A stretch of 64,000 nt of DNA from Zygaena filipendulae (Eukaryota; Arthropoda; Insecta; Lepidoptera; Zygaenidae): the NCBI GenBank assembly GCA_907165275.2, contig CAJRBF020000002.1, positions 434,001 to 498,000 on the forward strand, given 5' to 3'. Below, piece after piece: positions 33,965 to 45,232 of the stretch. The translations under genes were made by a program, and so were the position numbers. The notes below the pieces were generated by a model. The model searched no databases. It saw only the letters and a list, made by a program, of their open reading frames with translations, and was not told where the DNA came from. Positions within the stretch are counted from its first letter, which is position 1; every line of letters begins with the position of its first letter.

Positions 33965-33969
33965 CAATG

Positions 33970-34070
33970 ATTAGAATGTCAACAGTTTAAACTGCATTAA
34001 ATACAACCATATTTCATAAATAGAATCAGAATATCTATGTTAAAACAACTACAATACTGTACTGTAGTCT
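33970..34070 (-). repeat. LINE 3' UTR, right part
   Basis: ATTAGAATGTCAACAGTTTAAAC continues the LINE sequence interrupted at 22598 and matches 16985-17060. Confidence 0.7.
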
Positions 34071-34639
34071 CAGACTGTAGTCTAGACGGCTTCTTCTTCT
34101 TCTTCTTTAATAATGGCGTCTAAACGTAGTGATTACCTTCTTTCTGGGCGTCTATACTCAGAAGAATAACTAAAGCATCTTCTGAGCGTCTATAATTATA
34201 ATTTGCCAATGACAATGTTTCTTAAAAATCTCTTCGTATACTTCTTTGCCAATGACAATGCTAGATTGCTCCCCAAGTTAAACATGGCTCTCTTGAAAGA
34301 CGTCATTGACTAGAATTTTGCCGTTGTCATATTATGTGAAACATGAATTGTCAAAATGCAACGTGGCTCTTCGGAAGAAAGGTGGACGCAAGAACTATTA
34401 TTATTAAGAATTCTGATTTAGACAAATAAATAATAGGGCAGGCCAGAGAGATGGCTAACTGGATGATGATATTAATAACCGTTATATTAATAACGGATGA
34501 TTTTGTAACGGGGTGATGAAGATTAATACTATTAGCTGAGTGACACAAATAGCATGGAGTAGAAAGTATGTTATAAATTATACAGCACACAAATATCCGT
34601 AGGGAACATGGAGCAGCTAGTGCCCGGGATTTGTGATGG
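34071..34639. other. No gene; contains a fragment of the 430-bp repeat
   Basis: A (CTT)n stretch lies at 34090-34110 and AATAACCGTTATATTAATAACGG (about 34474) is nearly palindromic. At 34567-34631 the minus strand reads CCATGTTCCCTACGGATATT, the conserved core of the dispersed repeat at 12498 and 20231. Confidence 0.5.
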
Positions 34640-34761
34640 TGCCCAATTAAATTTTAATGGTGGCATCTTAGTGCCCAAATTGCGATTTAATGCTGGTAGT
34701 AGATACCCAAGATCCAATTTAATGGTGGTATCTTAGTACCCAAACTCCAATTTAATGGTGG
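34640..34761 (+). repeat. 33-34-bp minisatellite, left part
   Basis: About four units of the type CCAATTTAATGGTGGTATCT plus TAGTACCCAAACT. It is interrupted by the Gypsy element and resumes at 40085. Confidence 0.85.
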
Positions 34762-35688
34762 TGTGGCGGAGGTATTACGAGCAGGTAGGTATTAAACTCA
34801 CATTTGCTGTAGAAATGGAATTTTGGAAGTGATTTATTGTTAAAAACTTAGCGCTATATATACAGAAAACCTTAAAACTAACAACCAATCAAAAACACAA
34901 CATTAAATATTTACAACCAAACAACCAATGGGAAATCGCACATTAAATGGCGGACAGATTCGAGCGAGATGCTAGTTTCTAGAATTTCATCGTCTCCTCT
35001 CGTCGCACACTCGCACCGCGCATGCGCGGGGTGCGCGGCGCGGAGGACGCGGGCGGCGCGCGCGCAGGAGCTCAGTCCGCCGCGTCTCAAGCGCCAGTCG
35101 CCATCGATCGTTGAGAGCGCGAGGCCGCGCGTCTCGCGCCGGACCGCGAATCGTGGATGTGCGTGTGCTGCCGTACAGGTGTCTCCGACCGAGTAGTTCC
35201 ATGGTGCTTGATGGTGTACAACAGCGTCGCAAGATCCAGGCGATTAAAAACGGCTCTTTTCAGAGCCACTCTTTCCATTTTGATGTACTGCCTGATCTTG
35301 CTTGCGTAGTTACTTCAGTGAGTGTGACCCAGGAACGTGACGTCGCTTGACTGTTCCTTCGAATCTCCAGCGAGGTCGTCTTTTTCAAGATTGCTCCTCG
35401 CACTTTCCTCTGTCTGGAATTCGTTGGAATTGAGTCAGCTAGGCAATAAAGAATAACATAACAAGTTGTCCGTGTCCTGTTTCTTTCTTGTGATTCGATA
35501 ATAAGGTGATTCCACTGTGTATGTTATTTCTCTCTTGCTCCTTCAACCTTCCTGATCCTTGATCCAATTCCCCGGTAAAGGTATGTTACGTACACGGTTT
35601 GGTAATGGTAGGTAGATGGAGGTAAACCGCTGTGAAGTATGTAAGTATTTTCGTAAGTATTTCTGTGCTCATGTGCAAGGTGTGCACA
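34762..35688 (-). repeat. Gypsy 3' LTR
   Basis: Reads TGTGCACACC...CCGCCACA on the minus strand. A CG-rich block with GCGCATGCGC lies at about 35016-35070. Frames inside it are mirrored in the other LTR and are not genes. AAGGGGGAT on the minus strand at 35697-35690 is the polypurine tract. Confidence 0.92.
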
Positions 35689-35698
35689 GTATCCCCCT

Positions 35699-38376
35699 TC
35701 AAGCAAAGCGTACGGTTTTCTTCACGACTCGTCCGCTCCGGGTGATGTAAGGTGACGTAGGTAAGACAGCTGGAGTCGAATTCCTTGTTTCATGTGTTTC
35801 GACTGGATCACGGTTCGGTGAACTCGATCTCTTGCGTTCCGACGTGACGTCAGTGTCGCTCGTGCTTACGTCTTCTTCGTTAAGTAGGTAGGCAGGCTTG
35901 AGTCTATCCAGTGATATCACGGTTGTGCGTAGTGGTAACTGTATCTTGAAATACTTCTCGTGACGTTGTAGAACTTGATAGGGTCCGTCATATGGCGGAG
36001 TCAATGGCGGTCTGACCGCGTCGTTTCGAACGAAAACGTGTGTACACGTAGCTAGGTTCTTGTGTACGAACGTAGGTCGTGACGTTGTGGTACGATTTGT
36101 GGGTATTAACGTTGCCATTGTTCGGCTTAGCCGTTGCACGTATTCTGCATCTTCGATTTTCGACTGTGTAGGTACGAAAAAATCGGACGGTATTCGTAGT
36201 GTTGCGCCGTAGGTCATCAGTGCAGGGCTGAGATTATCTTCTCGTAGTGCGGTGCGTAAACCAAATAGTACGGTGGGCAACTCGTCTACCCATGTTGTGG
36301 TTGCACCGCGCGCCATGAGAGCTGCCTTCATTGTACGATGAAGTCGTTCTACTTTTCCGTTTGACTGGGCGTGATAACTTGTAGTGCGGATTCTAGATAT
36401 ACCCCATCTCTTCAGTAGTGTGTTGAATAGTGCTGACTCAAAATTTTGTGCTCTGTCTGTCGTAATTCTGAGCGGGACGCCAAATCGCACTATCCAGTTC
36501 TCGTAGAGGGCTTTTGCGACGCTTTCTGCGGTGATGTCTTGAACTGGAACAGCTTCCGGCCATCTGGTGCGTCTGTCTATTATGGTGACGCAAAACTTGA
36601 AATCGTGCGATAATCGTAGCGGTCCCACGACGTCTATGTGTATGTGTTCGAAACGTTGAGAAGGTGGAAACTCTGCCAGAGGAGTGACGACGTGACGATG
36701 TACCTTGCTGCGCTGACAGTCGATACATGCTTTGGCCCATGTTGCTACATCTTTGTTCATAGCTGGCCAGAAAAATTTCGATGCTATCTGCTTCCGTGTG
36801 GTTCTTGCCCCGGGGTGACATAGCCCGTGTTGCGCTTTGAATGCGGCATAGCGGTATGTTTTAGGTAAATACGGACGGGGTGACGTAGTCGATAGCTCGC
36901 ATGTGATTGGTCGGTCGAGTCCGGGAAGAGTTACTTCGGCGAATTTCAAGTTGGGTTGTTTCTTTAGATTTCTCAAGTCTTCGTCGTTGCTTTGGTCTAT
37001 TGCAAGTTGGTTGTAGTCTATGACATTTGGGTTCTGGATGTCTTCGATTCGTGATAATGCGTCGGCGATTGGATTTTCTTCACCTTTGATGTACTTGATA
37101 CTCGAACAAAATTGAGATATGAAATGTAGCTGCCGTTCTCGTCTCGGTGTGTCGCTACTACTGGCGGGTCTGCTGAGTGCGAAAGAGAGAGGCTTGTGAT
37201 CGGTGAGTATAGTTACTTCGCAGCCTTCGATTAGTCTTCTGAAGTGTTTTACAGCCATGTACATAGCTAATAATTCGCGATCGTACACGCTGTAGCGGCG
37301 TTGCGTAGGGCTCATTGACTTCGAGAAGAATGCTAATGGTTTCCAGTTGTTCTCAACCTTTTGTTGTAGTACTGCGCCTAAACTGTGATCCGAGGCGTCT
37401 GTCATTATAGCGAGTTTGCAACCGTGAACGGGGTAGCTTAACGTTGTTGCTTCGGTAATGCTTTGGCGGCATTTTTCAAAAGCTTCGTTCGCTTCCGGTG
37501 TCCATTCTATTGGCGTTTTGTCATTCTTTTTCTTGTTGTGAAGAAACTTGTTGAGTTCGTGTTGATGATCGGCTTGATGAGGTAGGCAGTCTCGGTAAAA
37601 ATTAAGCATGCCTAGGAAGCGTCGTAGTTCGACGATTGTCTTCGGTTTCGGATACGAGGAAATTGCTTCGATGCGATCTATCGTAGGTTTGATACCGCTG
37701 GCGGAGACTTCGTAGCCTAGGAAGTTTATAGTTTCAACTCCAAACTGGCATTTGTCGACGTTGAGTGTGACGCCGTGTTTGTCGAGACGTTCTAAGACTT
37801 GATGGAGAAGCTTCTTATGGTTGTTTTCATCTTCAGAAAATAGGAGAATGTCGTCGACGAAACAGAAACAGTCTTCTATACCTCGGAGAACTTGATGCAT
37901 GAATTTTTGAAAGGTTTGACTTGCGTTGCGTAGACCGAACGTCATGCATGTAAATTCGTATAGCCCGAACGGAGTGATTATGGCTGTTTTCTGTGCATCT
38001 TCTTTACTCGCCATGGGAATCCAGTAGTAAGCCATCTTGAGATCAAGTTTCGAAAATATTTTTTTGTTGTTGAGTGGGTACGTGAAATCTTGAATGCGTG
38101 GTATCGGATAGCGATCGGGTTGCGTCACTGCGTTTAATCTTCGGTAGTCGCCGCATACGCGAAGTCCGCCGTCTTTTTTCGTGACGACGTGTAGAGGGCT
38201 GGCCCATGGACTGCTTGAAGGTCTGCAAATGCCAATCTCCATCATCCGATCAAATTCGGCTTTTGCGGCGTTGTATTTGTCGGGCGGTAGAGGGCGGGCG
38301 CGTGCCGAAAGCGGAGGACCCGTCGTTTCGATGTGATGTACGACGTCATGTTTGGCTGGCTGCTTAAATGCTTCAA
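35699..38376 (-). CDS. Gypsy Pol: reverse transcriptase, RNase H, integrase
   Basis: An open frame of about 890 residues on the minus strand. RT: WASPLHVVTKKDGGLR, FSKLDLKMAYYWI (catalytic D), CFVDDILLFSE (FVDD), INFLGYEVS. RNase H: MTDASDHSLGAVLQQ, YDRELLAMYMAVKHF, LTDHKPL. Integrase: HGLCHPGARTTRKQI and CIDCQRSK (zinc site), HIHIDVVGPL and TTDRAQNFES (two Asp), YHAQSNGKVERLHR (Glu), then PPYDGPYQVL (GPY/F module) and ITRSGRVVK at the end. All catalytic residues are present. The frame is shifted relative to the protease by what looks like one missing base near 38376, the only break found in pol. Confidence 0.9.
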
Positions 38377-38829
38377 GATATCGTGATATTGTTGGTCGGA
38401 GCTCACGATGCGAATGGACTCGGCGGTTGTTGATACTTCAGTGGCGTCGACGGTAAGCTTGGTTTCGTCGTCGATTAATTTTTTTCTGTGAAGATCCACA
38501 AGGAGCTTGTAGTGACGTAAGAAGTCTGCACCCAATATGGAAGTCTTCACGTCTGCGACAATAAATGTCCAGGTGAAACTGCGCCGTAGTCCCAGGTTGA
38601 GCTTGATTGTTTTCTCGCCGTAGGTATTTATCGGTGTGTTGTTTGCCGCGTAAAGTTTGTAGGTATGTGCGGCCTTTTTCTTAGTTTTCGATGTTGCAGC
38701 CCAAACAGATATATCTGCGCCAGTGTCCACGAGGAAACGTTCGTGTGAGTCGCGATCATGAACACAAAGGCGGTTGCTGATCTTGGGGACACCGACGTCC
38801 GCCGCGGTCGGTGTCGACGTTAGTTTTCC
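38377..38829 (-). pseudogene. Gypsy Pol: protease segment (frame-shifted from RT)
   Basis: The frame enters near the end of gag and reads DVGVPKISNRLCVHD, FLVDTGADISVWA (catalytic DTG) and ILGADFLRHYKLLVD. It overlaps the gag stop in the -1 frame, consistent with programmed -1 frameshifting in Gypsy elements; GGAAAAC just before the gag TAA is a possible slip site. Downstream of about 38377 it is out of frame with the RT because of a small deletion. Confidence 0.8.
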
Positions 38830-39101
38830 GACGTCTTGTTACGTTGTGCGCACGGTGACTCGCAGCGTATTGCCTTCTTGCCAAACTTGTGATGGTATCT
38901 GCATAACCACGTAGGATCGCCAGGCTTCACACGGGATGATGATGAGCGTGAGTGAGAGCGGTAGCGTCCGCGAAATGGTTGACGAGATGTTTGACGCGTG
39001 GTATGCCGTGCTCGCAATTCCGCCACTTGTGATGTGAGTTTTTCCAATCTTGATAGGATCTCTGAATACGGTGGCTTGCTTTTCTGTTCTTGCTCGGCCA
39101 T
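38820..39101 (-). pseudogene. Gypsy Gag remnant with C-H-C-C motif
   Basis: Only 93 residues from MAEQEQKSKPPYSE to TAA at 38820. It holds an arginine-serine-rich stretch and CRYHHKFGKKAIRCESPC, the C-H-C-C motif of CsRn1-type Gag that replaces the usual zinc knuckle. A normal Gag is several times longer. The ATG lies only about 56 bases from the primer-binding site, so most of gag has been deleted. Confidence 0.8.
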
Positions 39102-39137
39102 AGCTTCAGCCTTTTGTTGATTCCTTTTTTTCTTCTT

Positions 39138-39156
39138 GATTGTCGGAGGGTCACCA
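39138..39156 (-). promoter_or_regulatory. Gypsy primer-binding site (tRNA-Trp type)
   Basis: Minus strand TGGTGACCCTCCGACAATC starts one base inside the LTR. TGGTGACCC is the start used by CsRn1/Kabuki elements primed by tRNA-Trp; that link is from family knowledge. Confidence 0.7.
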
Positions 39157-39157
39157 C

Positions 39158-40084
39158 TGTAGCGGAGGTATTACGAGCAGGTAGGTATTAAACTCACATT
39201 GATGTAGAAAATGGAATTTTGGAAGTGATTTATTGTTAAAAACTTAGCGCTATATATACAGAAAACCTTAAAACTAACAACCAATCAAAAACACAACATT
39301 AAATATTTACAACCAAACAACCAATGAGAAATCGTACATTAAATGGCGGACAGATTCGAGCGAGATGCTAGTTTCTAGAATTTCATAGTCTCCTCTCGTC
39401 GCACACTCGCACCGCGCATGCGCGGGGTGCGCGGCGCGGAGGACGCGGGCGGCGCGCGCGCAGGAGCTCAGTCCGCCGCGTCTCAAGCGCCAGTCGCCAT
39501 CGATCGTTGAGAGCGCGAGGCCGCGCGTCTCGCGCCGGACCGCGAATCGTGGATGTGCGTGTGCTGCCGTACAGGTGTCTCCGACCGAGTAGTTCCATGG
39601 TGCTTGATGGTGTACAACAGCGTCGCAAGATCCAGGCGATTAAAAACGGCTCTTTTCAGAGCCACTCTTTCCATTTTGATGTACTGCCTGATCTTGCTTG
39701 CGTAGTTACTTCAGTGAGTGTGACCCAGGAACGTGACGTCGCTTGACTGTTCCTTCGAATCTCCAGCGAGGTCGTCTTTTTCAAGATTGCTCCTCGCACT
39801 TTCCTCTGTCTGGAATTCGTTGGAATTGAGTCAGCTAGGCAATAAAGAATAACATAACAAGTTGTCCGTGTCCTGTTTCTTTCTTGTGATTCGATAATAA
39901 GGTGATTCCACTGTGTATGTTATTTCTCTCTTGCTCCTTCAACCTTCCTGATCCTTGATCCAATTCCCCGGTAAAGGTATGTTACGTACACGGTTTGGTA
40001 ATGGTAGGTAGATGGAGGTAAACCGCTGTGAAGTATGTAAGTATTTTCGTAAGTATTTCTGTGCTCATGTGCAAGGTGTGCACA
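39158..40084 (-). repeat. Gypsy 5' LTR
   Basis: Same length as the 3' LTR. By eye the differences include GTAGCGG/GTGGCGG, TTGATGTAGAAAATGG/TTTGCTGTAGAAATGG, AATGAGAAATCGTAC/AATGGGAAATCGCAC and TCATAGTC/TCATCGTC. The minus strand has TATATATAGCGC as a possible promoter. Confidence 0.92.
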
Positions 40085-40500
40085 GTGGTATCTAGTACCC
40101 AAACCCCAATTTAATGGTGGTATCTTTGTACCCAAACTCCAATTTAATGGTGGTATCTTGGTACCCAAACTCCAATTTAATGGTGGTATCTTTGTACCCA
40201 AACTGCAATTTAATGCTGGTATCTAGTACCCAAACTCCTAATTTAATGGTGGTAGCTAAATACCCAAACTTACAATTCAATGTTGGTAACTAAATACCCA
40301 AACTTACAATTTAATGTTGGTAACTAAATACCCAAACATCCAATTTAATGTTGGTAACTAAATACCCAAACTTACAATTTAATGTTGGTAACTAAATACC
40401 CAAACTTACAATTTAATGTTGGTAACTAAATAACCAAATTTACAATTTAATGTTGGTAACTAAATACCCAAATTTACAATTTAATGGTAATATATTCTAT
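40085..40500 (+). repeat. 33-34-bp minisatellite, right part
   Basis: About twelve units. The first five resemble GGTGGTATCTTTGTACCCAA; later ones GTTGGTAACTAAATACCCAA. Each ends CAATTTAAT. The 33-bp units give an 11-residue period in short minus-strand frames, which is an artefact of the repeat. Confidence 0.95.
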
Positions 40501-42094
40501 ACCAAATCCCTACTTCGGTTTATATACCAGTGTTCTATGCGAGTGTTCCAGGACACTCACGCATTTTTTTTTATTATTCTTCGCTTCGTTATTGACAACA
40601 AACGTAAGAGATAATAATTAACTCTATGACCGACATAATATCAGGTCTCTATCTGAATAAAATATACTCAATTAAATCCGAATGAAACAACAATGAAGTT
40701 CGAATAAGTGCCGTTTTCCTTTTTATTATTATTATTTTATTTCTTTTTTTTTTTTTGATTAAAATTACAAAACTCAATTGAGTTTCACGGTTGCAATTAC
40801 CTGAGGTAACAATTACTGTTTTTTCATAAGTCGTCGAGTAGACGAGAAACGATATTTAAAACAATGATATTTGAGTAACGATAACGTACTTCATGCTACA
40901 TGGCGTTCAAATATTGTTGACTTTTAAGCGTATTTCAGTTTACGACAGTGATTTTGAAACTAATACGGGGGGAAAGAGATAAGTGTGTTACCCCCTCTTA
41001 CCTATTATGACGTCATAAGAGCAATTTAGTGATGAGCAACTCCTTCTCACGTTAAATCAACTAAAATAAGCCACTCATCGCTCGAACCTGCTCTTTTAAT
41101 ATCGATTTATTTCGCCTTAACGGACAGAGGAATGACATAGGCAGAGAAATGAGAAAACCAGACTGACTACTAGATAATTGTCACTTGTTTGTGGTCTCTC
41201 AGGTCATAGCGAATGATTCCCATTACAAAGACAGCGACATGAACCGCCACTCGGTTCTTAATGTCAAAGTCACATACACACACTAGACGATGTTACTACG
41301 AGCCTATTACCGGACTCCACTTGAGCGTTGTCATCGCTGGTCGCGGTGACCCTAAAGCGCATGCAGCGCAGGAGTGATGACAGTTGTGACGCCAAGCTAT
41401 CACGAAAGAATCTAACGAGGTGCTAACACACCCTACAGAAACAACCTGGTAGAATTTGTTACTAAGGTCATACATCAAAACTTGACAACATAGTCCGATA
41501 AACTACCGGAATACTATTATACATGTGGATACCTACACAACGGCATTTACGACCTATCTACCCTATTACGGCTGTTGACATTAATTAATTGAAAATACAC
41601 CAACCCCTGGTTATTGCAGTTTCTATATACTACGACATTACGTATTTGCTTTATTTTTGTATACTATATTTTATAGTATAATTTTTATTTGTATACATTT
41701 TTTTTTTTATAATTTTTCGCATTTCAATTGCTGTGCTACTGCACCACCTACCTACTGTATTTACTGTAATAAATGTCTCTATAGTTACTCCACCTGGTAA
41801 CCTAAGAGAAACCGTTTCATAGTGATAAGTCCGCCCTTTGGAGCCACTTGTAACGAGGCTTGTAACTTGTAACTACCATGAACCTCACACACTTGTATTC
41901 CTGATTTTAATTTGTACTGTTTGTGGTGTTCAATAAAGTGTTTTTCATTCATTTATCCATCCAAGTGAATGGACGACAAAACGTTTCAACCCGAAAATAC
42001 ATCCAATTATGTGGGAGACAATAAACCTTTTATTATGTAGGTCCCAATACTTTTGACACATACAGCACTTTTATACGTTCAAGAAGTACCTCTT
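40501..42094. other. No gene; LINE-like 3' tail near 41770-41955
   Basis: A/T-rich sequence with scattered stops. From GTTTCATAGTGATAAGTCCG at about 41814 to TGTTCAATAAAGTGTTTTTC it resembles the 3' end of a common lepidopteran LINE on the plus strand. Nothing else is recognised. Confidence 0.4.
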
Positions 42095-42360
42095 ATTTAA
42101 AAGAAGCTCAAAGTTTCAAAAAAACTCAAATTAAATTTAATGTACTACCTGGAAATACCTTCAATTTAATGAAATTCCGAAATCTCAAGAAGCCTCAAAT
42201 TCAATTTAATGAACTACCTGGCAATACCTTCAATTTAATGAAATTCCGAAATCTCAAGAAGCCTCAAATTCAATTTAATGAACTACCTGGCAATACCTTC
42301 AATTTAATGAAATTCCGAAATCTCAAGAAGCCTCAAATTCAATTTAATGAAATTCCGATA
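42095..42360 (+). repeat. 69-bp tandem repeat
   Basis: Units of 69 bp built from CAATTTAATGAAATTCCG and CAATTTAATGAACTACCTGG halves, nearly three copies plus a diverged one in front. Because 69 is a multiple of three a 23-residue repeat frame appears; it has no other support as a gene. CAATTTAAT also ends each unit of the minisatellite at 40085. Confidence 0.9.
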
Positions 42361-42374
42361 CCAGATCACATTTT

Positions 42375-43822
42375 GGTATTATCATACCAATATCGCACCA
42401 GATTTAGTTATTATATTTAATAAATGTGTAGACTGTGGTGTGTTTCCTGACCTAATGAAATATAGTAAGATAACGCCTTTGTTTAAAACAGGTAATACAT
42501 TGGACCCTACTAACTTTAGACCAATTTCAGTACTACCAACATTTAGTAAAATATTTGAAAAACTTATGCTAGACCAACTTAACTTATATTTTTATAAAAA
42601 CGACTTACTGCATCACAAACAGTTCGGTTTTACTCGTGGTCGCTCTACAACTGATGCAGGAATTAAATTGATTGAAAATATCTTTGAGGCCTGGGAGGAG
42701 TCACGTGACGCTTATGGAGTGTTTTGTGATTTGTCCAAGGCATTTGATTGTGTCTTGCATACAACGTTGGTCAGGAAATTGCACTACTATGGAGTAAGAG
42801 GCATGGCTTTGGATCTTCTTATTTCCTATTTAAGTGATAGGATCCAAAGGGTTGATGTCAACGGAAAACGATCAAATGGATCTGCCGTAGTGATGGGTGT
42901 GCCGCAAGGATCTATATTAGGACCATTCCTGTTCCTTGTTTATATAAACGACTTGCCTTATTTGGTGAGGGAGAACCATGAGATAGTATTGTTTGCAGAT
43001 GATACATCTTTAGTATTTAAGGTTAATAGACAGCAATCGGCTGTAGACGATGTGAACAATGCTCTCTCTAAAATAGTACACTGGTTTAATGCCAATAATC
43101 TCTTGCTAAACCGCAGTAAAACTAAATGTGTAAGATTTGTAACAAAAAATGTCAAACAAGTTAAAACTAGTGTAAAAATTAACAATGATGATTTGGAACT
43201 GGTCGATGAAACTGTCTTTCTGGGTATAACACTAGACGCAAAATTACAATGGGGCCCACATATAGGAAAGCTATCGGGCAGACTAAGCTCAGCTGCTTTT
43301 GCTGTTAAGAAAATTCGTCAATTAACTGATATTGATACTGCGCGTTTAGTTTATTTTAGTTATTTCCACAGCATTATGTCATATGGTATATTGCTGTGGG
43401 GTAGTGCCGCGGATATCGAGTCTATATTCGTGTTGCAAAAACGAGCTGTTCGGGCTATCTATAAGTTGGGCCCTCGGGAGTCATTAAGAACTAAATTCGG
43501 CGAGTATAAAATAATGACTGTATATTCTCAGTACATATACGAGAATTTATTGTATGTTCATAAAAACTTAGGCAACTTTAAGAAAAACAGTGATTTGCAT
43601 AATATAAACTTAAGAAATAAAGACAAACTTGCTGTGCCCACTACTAGGCTCCATAAAATTTCTAATTCTTTCAAGGGACAATGTATACGCTTTTACAACA
43701 AACTACCGAACGATGTAGTTAATTTGTCAATTAATAAATTTAAAAGCTTAACTAAACGCATTTTGTGCGATAAAGCCTATTATAGCGTAAAGGATTATTT
43801 GAATGATACAAACGTTTGGTGA
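42375..43822 (+). pseudogene. LINE reverse transcriptase, 5'-truncated but open
   Basis: About 480 residues without a stop, from APDLVIIFNKCVDCG to DYLNDTNVW and TGA at 43820-43822. Motifs: TPLFKTGN, NFRPISVLPTFSKIFEKL, FGFTRGRSTTDAG, DLSKAFDCVLH, GVPQGSILGPFLFLVYINDLP, IVLFADDTSLVF (catalytic FADD), VFLGITLDAKLQW, SYGILLWGSAAD. Same family as the minus-strand copy at 17301-18478. The 5' boundary abuts the 69-bp repeat. The endonuclease domain and any ORF1 are missing, so it is a dead-on-arrival copy with an intact RT core. Confidence 0.82.
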
Positions 43823-44264
43823 TGAATTGCTCTTTTCTATTTTTTATCTTTTATTTTTATTTGATGTGATGTGTGCGAACAACGTAGCCATTACCGGCCT
43901 TACATATTGATTAAATTAAGAATTAATTTCATTGACACGATAGTGGCTAGATTATGTCATGCTCACTCAAATGTCCCGCTGGCGGTGGCGTGTGAGTCGG
44001 GTCGCTCGGTTCCCTCTAATATGGTTGAGCGGGGCGGGGCTTACGAGCACGTCATACTCGTGAACGGGTGCCGTCAGTTGGTACTGGTCATGTCTGGTCT
44101 ACTATTAGATATAGATGCTTAATCCTAATGTCTCTATAGTTAGCTGTACCTGCCGCATGTAGTTTATTGCTGGTTACGGCTCATTATTCTCACATAATTA
44201 AAGTTGGGTTACCACTAATATTATAAAATATATATTATAATTTTAAATTGACAGCGTGCTGCTG
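43823..44264 (+). other. Probable LINE 3' UTR and spacer
   Basis: No gene. A GC-rich patch (GTCCCGCTGGCGGTGGCGTG near 43973) lies within A/T-rich sequence. It may be the 3' UTR of the LINE above. Confidence 0.3.
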
Positions 44265-44425
44265 TAGAGTTTGTTGCGCAGCTTCTTCTCTTCAGCCATA
44301 GCACTAGGAAGCTGTGAAGGGTGGATATTTTATGGGTGCTGTCTACTGTAAACTGTAATTTTATTGACGTCAAAAAGAGCCACATTATGGGCCTAATTTG
44401 AATAAATGATTTGAGTATTGAGTAT
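44265..44425 (+). repeat. Dispersed retroposon tail (GGAAGCTGTGAAGG)
   Basis: GTAGAGTTTGTTGCGCAGCT leads into GGAAGCTGTGAAGGGTGG and GAATAAATGATTTGAG, matching 1284-1400. Confidence 0.6.
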
Positions 44426-44591
44426 TAAATGAAAATCAGTTTAATAAAAGCGTAGATAGTACTTGCGTATCTCCTGGGACTCCTACCAGAACTCCGAAAC
44501 CACCCGGACAAAACCGCGGGGGACAGCTTCCTTCCTTTATTTTTTTTTTTGTTGTTGTTGTTGGCCTTTATAGTTTATCCTCGTCGCCATT

Positions 44592-44811
44592 TGTAGTGTT
44601 TACCGTCACTACGTATAGGTATAACACAGACTCACTACTACTGCCTGATCCTTGCGCGAGCGCACGTCCGACTCGCTCCGCGCCTAACAACAGACTACCC
44701 CCGGGTGATGTTGACAATCTTTATATATCCCCACGATATTTCTTTATACCCTCTCTGGGATACATGAGACAACGTATTATATCTACCTACTTAATAGACA
44801 CAAACACTACA
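44592..44811. mobile_element. 220-bp MITE-like element, copy 2
   Basis: Nearly identical to 20738-20957, with the same TGTAGTGTTT/AAACACTACA ends. Low divergence suggests recent movement or gene conversion. Confidence 0.75.
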
Positions 44812-44931
44812 CTTATTATTATTATTCATCATCTATAATCAAAATTATACCTTATCTTATTTATTATTATTGTTATTATTGTCTTAACCTGGAATCCTTT
44901 ATTAATGTCCCCTTCCCGATGACGTCCGTGA

Positions 44932-45001
44932 CCTGAGCAACATCTGTCACTGAGCAGCATTAGTCACTCAGCCACATTTGTCACTCAGCCACTTTCGTCA
45001 C
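44932..45001 (+). repeat. 17-bp GTCA minisatellite, copy 2
   Basis: Four units: CTGAGCAACATCTGTCA, CTGAGCAGCATTAGTCA, CTCAGCCACATTTGTCA, CTCAGCCACTTTCGTCA. Confidence 0.9.
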
Positions 45002-45171
45002 CGTTACTAATACTGACTGCTATCTATTATCTTAACATGTATTTTTATTGTTATATATTACAAAATTATACCTTAATTTATTTATTATTATTGTTATTAT
45101 CTTAAACTAAAACACTTTGTTAATATCACTTGTTAATGTCATTTGGTCCCTGTCCCGGTGACGTCCGTACC

Positions 45172-45232
45172 CTGAGCAACATCTGTCACTGAGCAACATT
45201 AGTCACTCAGCCACATTTGTCACTCACTCACA
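45172..45232 (+). repeat. 17-bp GTCA minisatellite, copy 3
   Basis: Three units plus a partial one, in the same surrounding context ((TTA)n, CTTTGTTAATGTC) as copies 1 and 2. Confidence 0.88.

Larger units (their letters stand above)
34762..40084 (-). mobile_element. CsRn1-like Gypsy retrotransposon, gag largely deleted
   Basis: LTRs of 927 bp each (34762-35688, 39158-40084) differ at only a few positions. GTGG flanks both sides (34758-34761, 40085-40088), a 4-bp duplication. On the minus strand the order is LTR, primer-binding site, short gag remnant, protease, RT, RNase H, integrase, polypurine tract, LTR. The primer-binding site and the Gag C-H-C-C motif point to the CsRn1/Kabuki group. 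About 5.3 kb. Confidence 0.92.

Noticed and set aside
34969..35350. Arginine- and alanine-rich frames
   Set aside because: The same frames occur at 39383-39746 because both are Gypsy LTRs; the GC-rich LTR block explains them.
42169..42420. Frame encoding a 23-residue repeat (MKFRNLKKPQIQFNE...)
   Set aside because: It arises because the 69-bp tandem unit is divisible by three; no start context, domain or conservation supports it.
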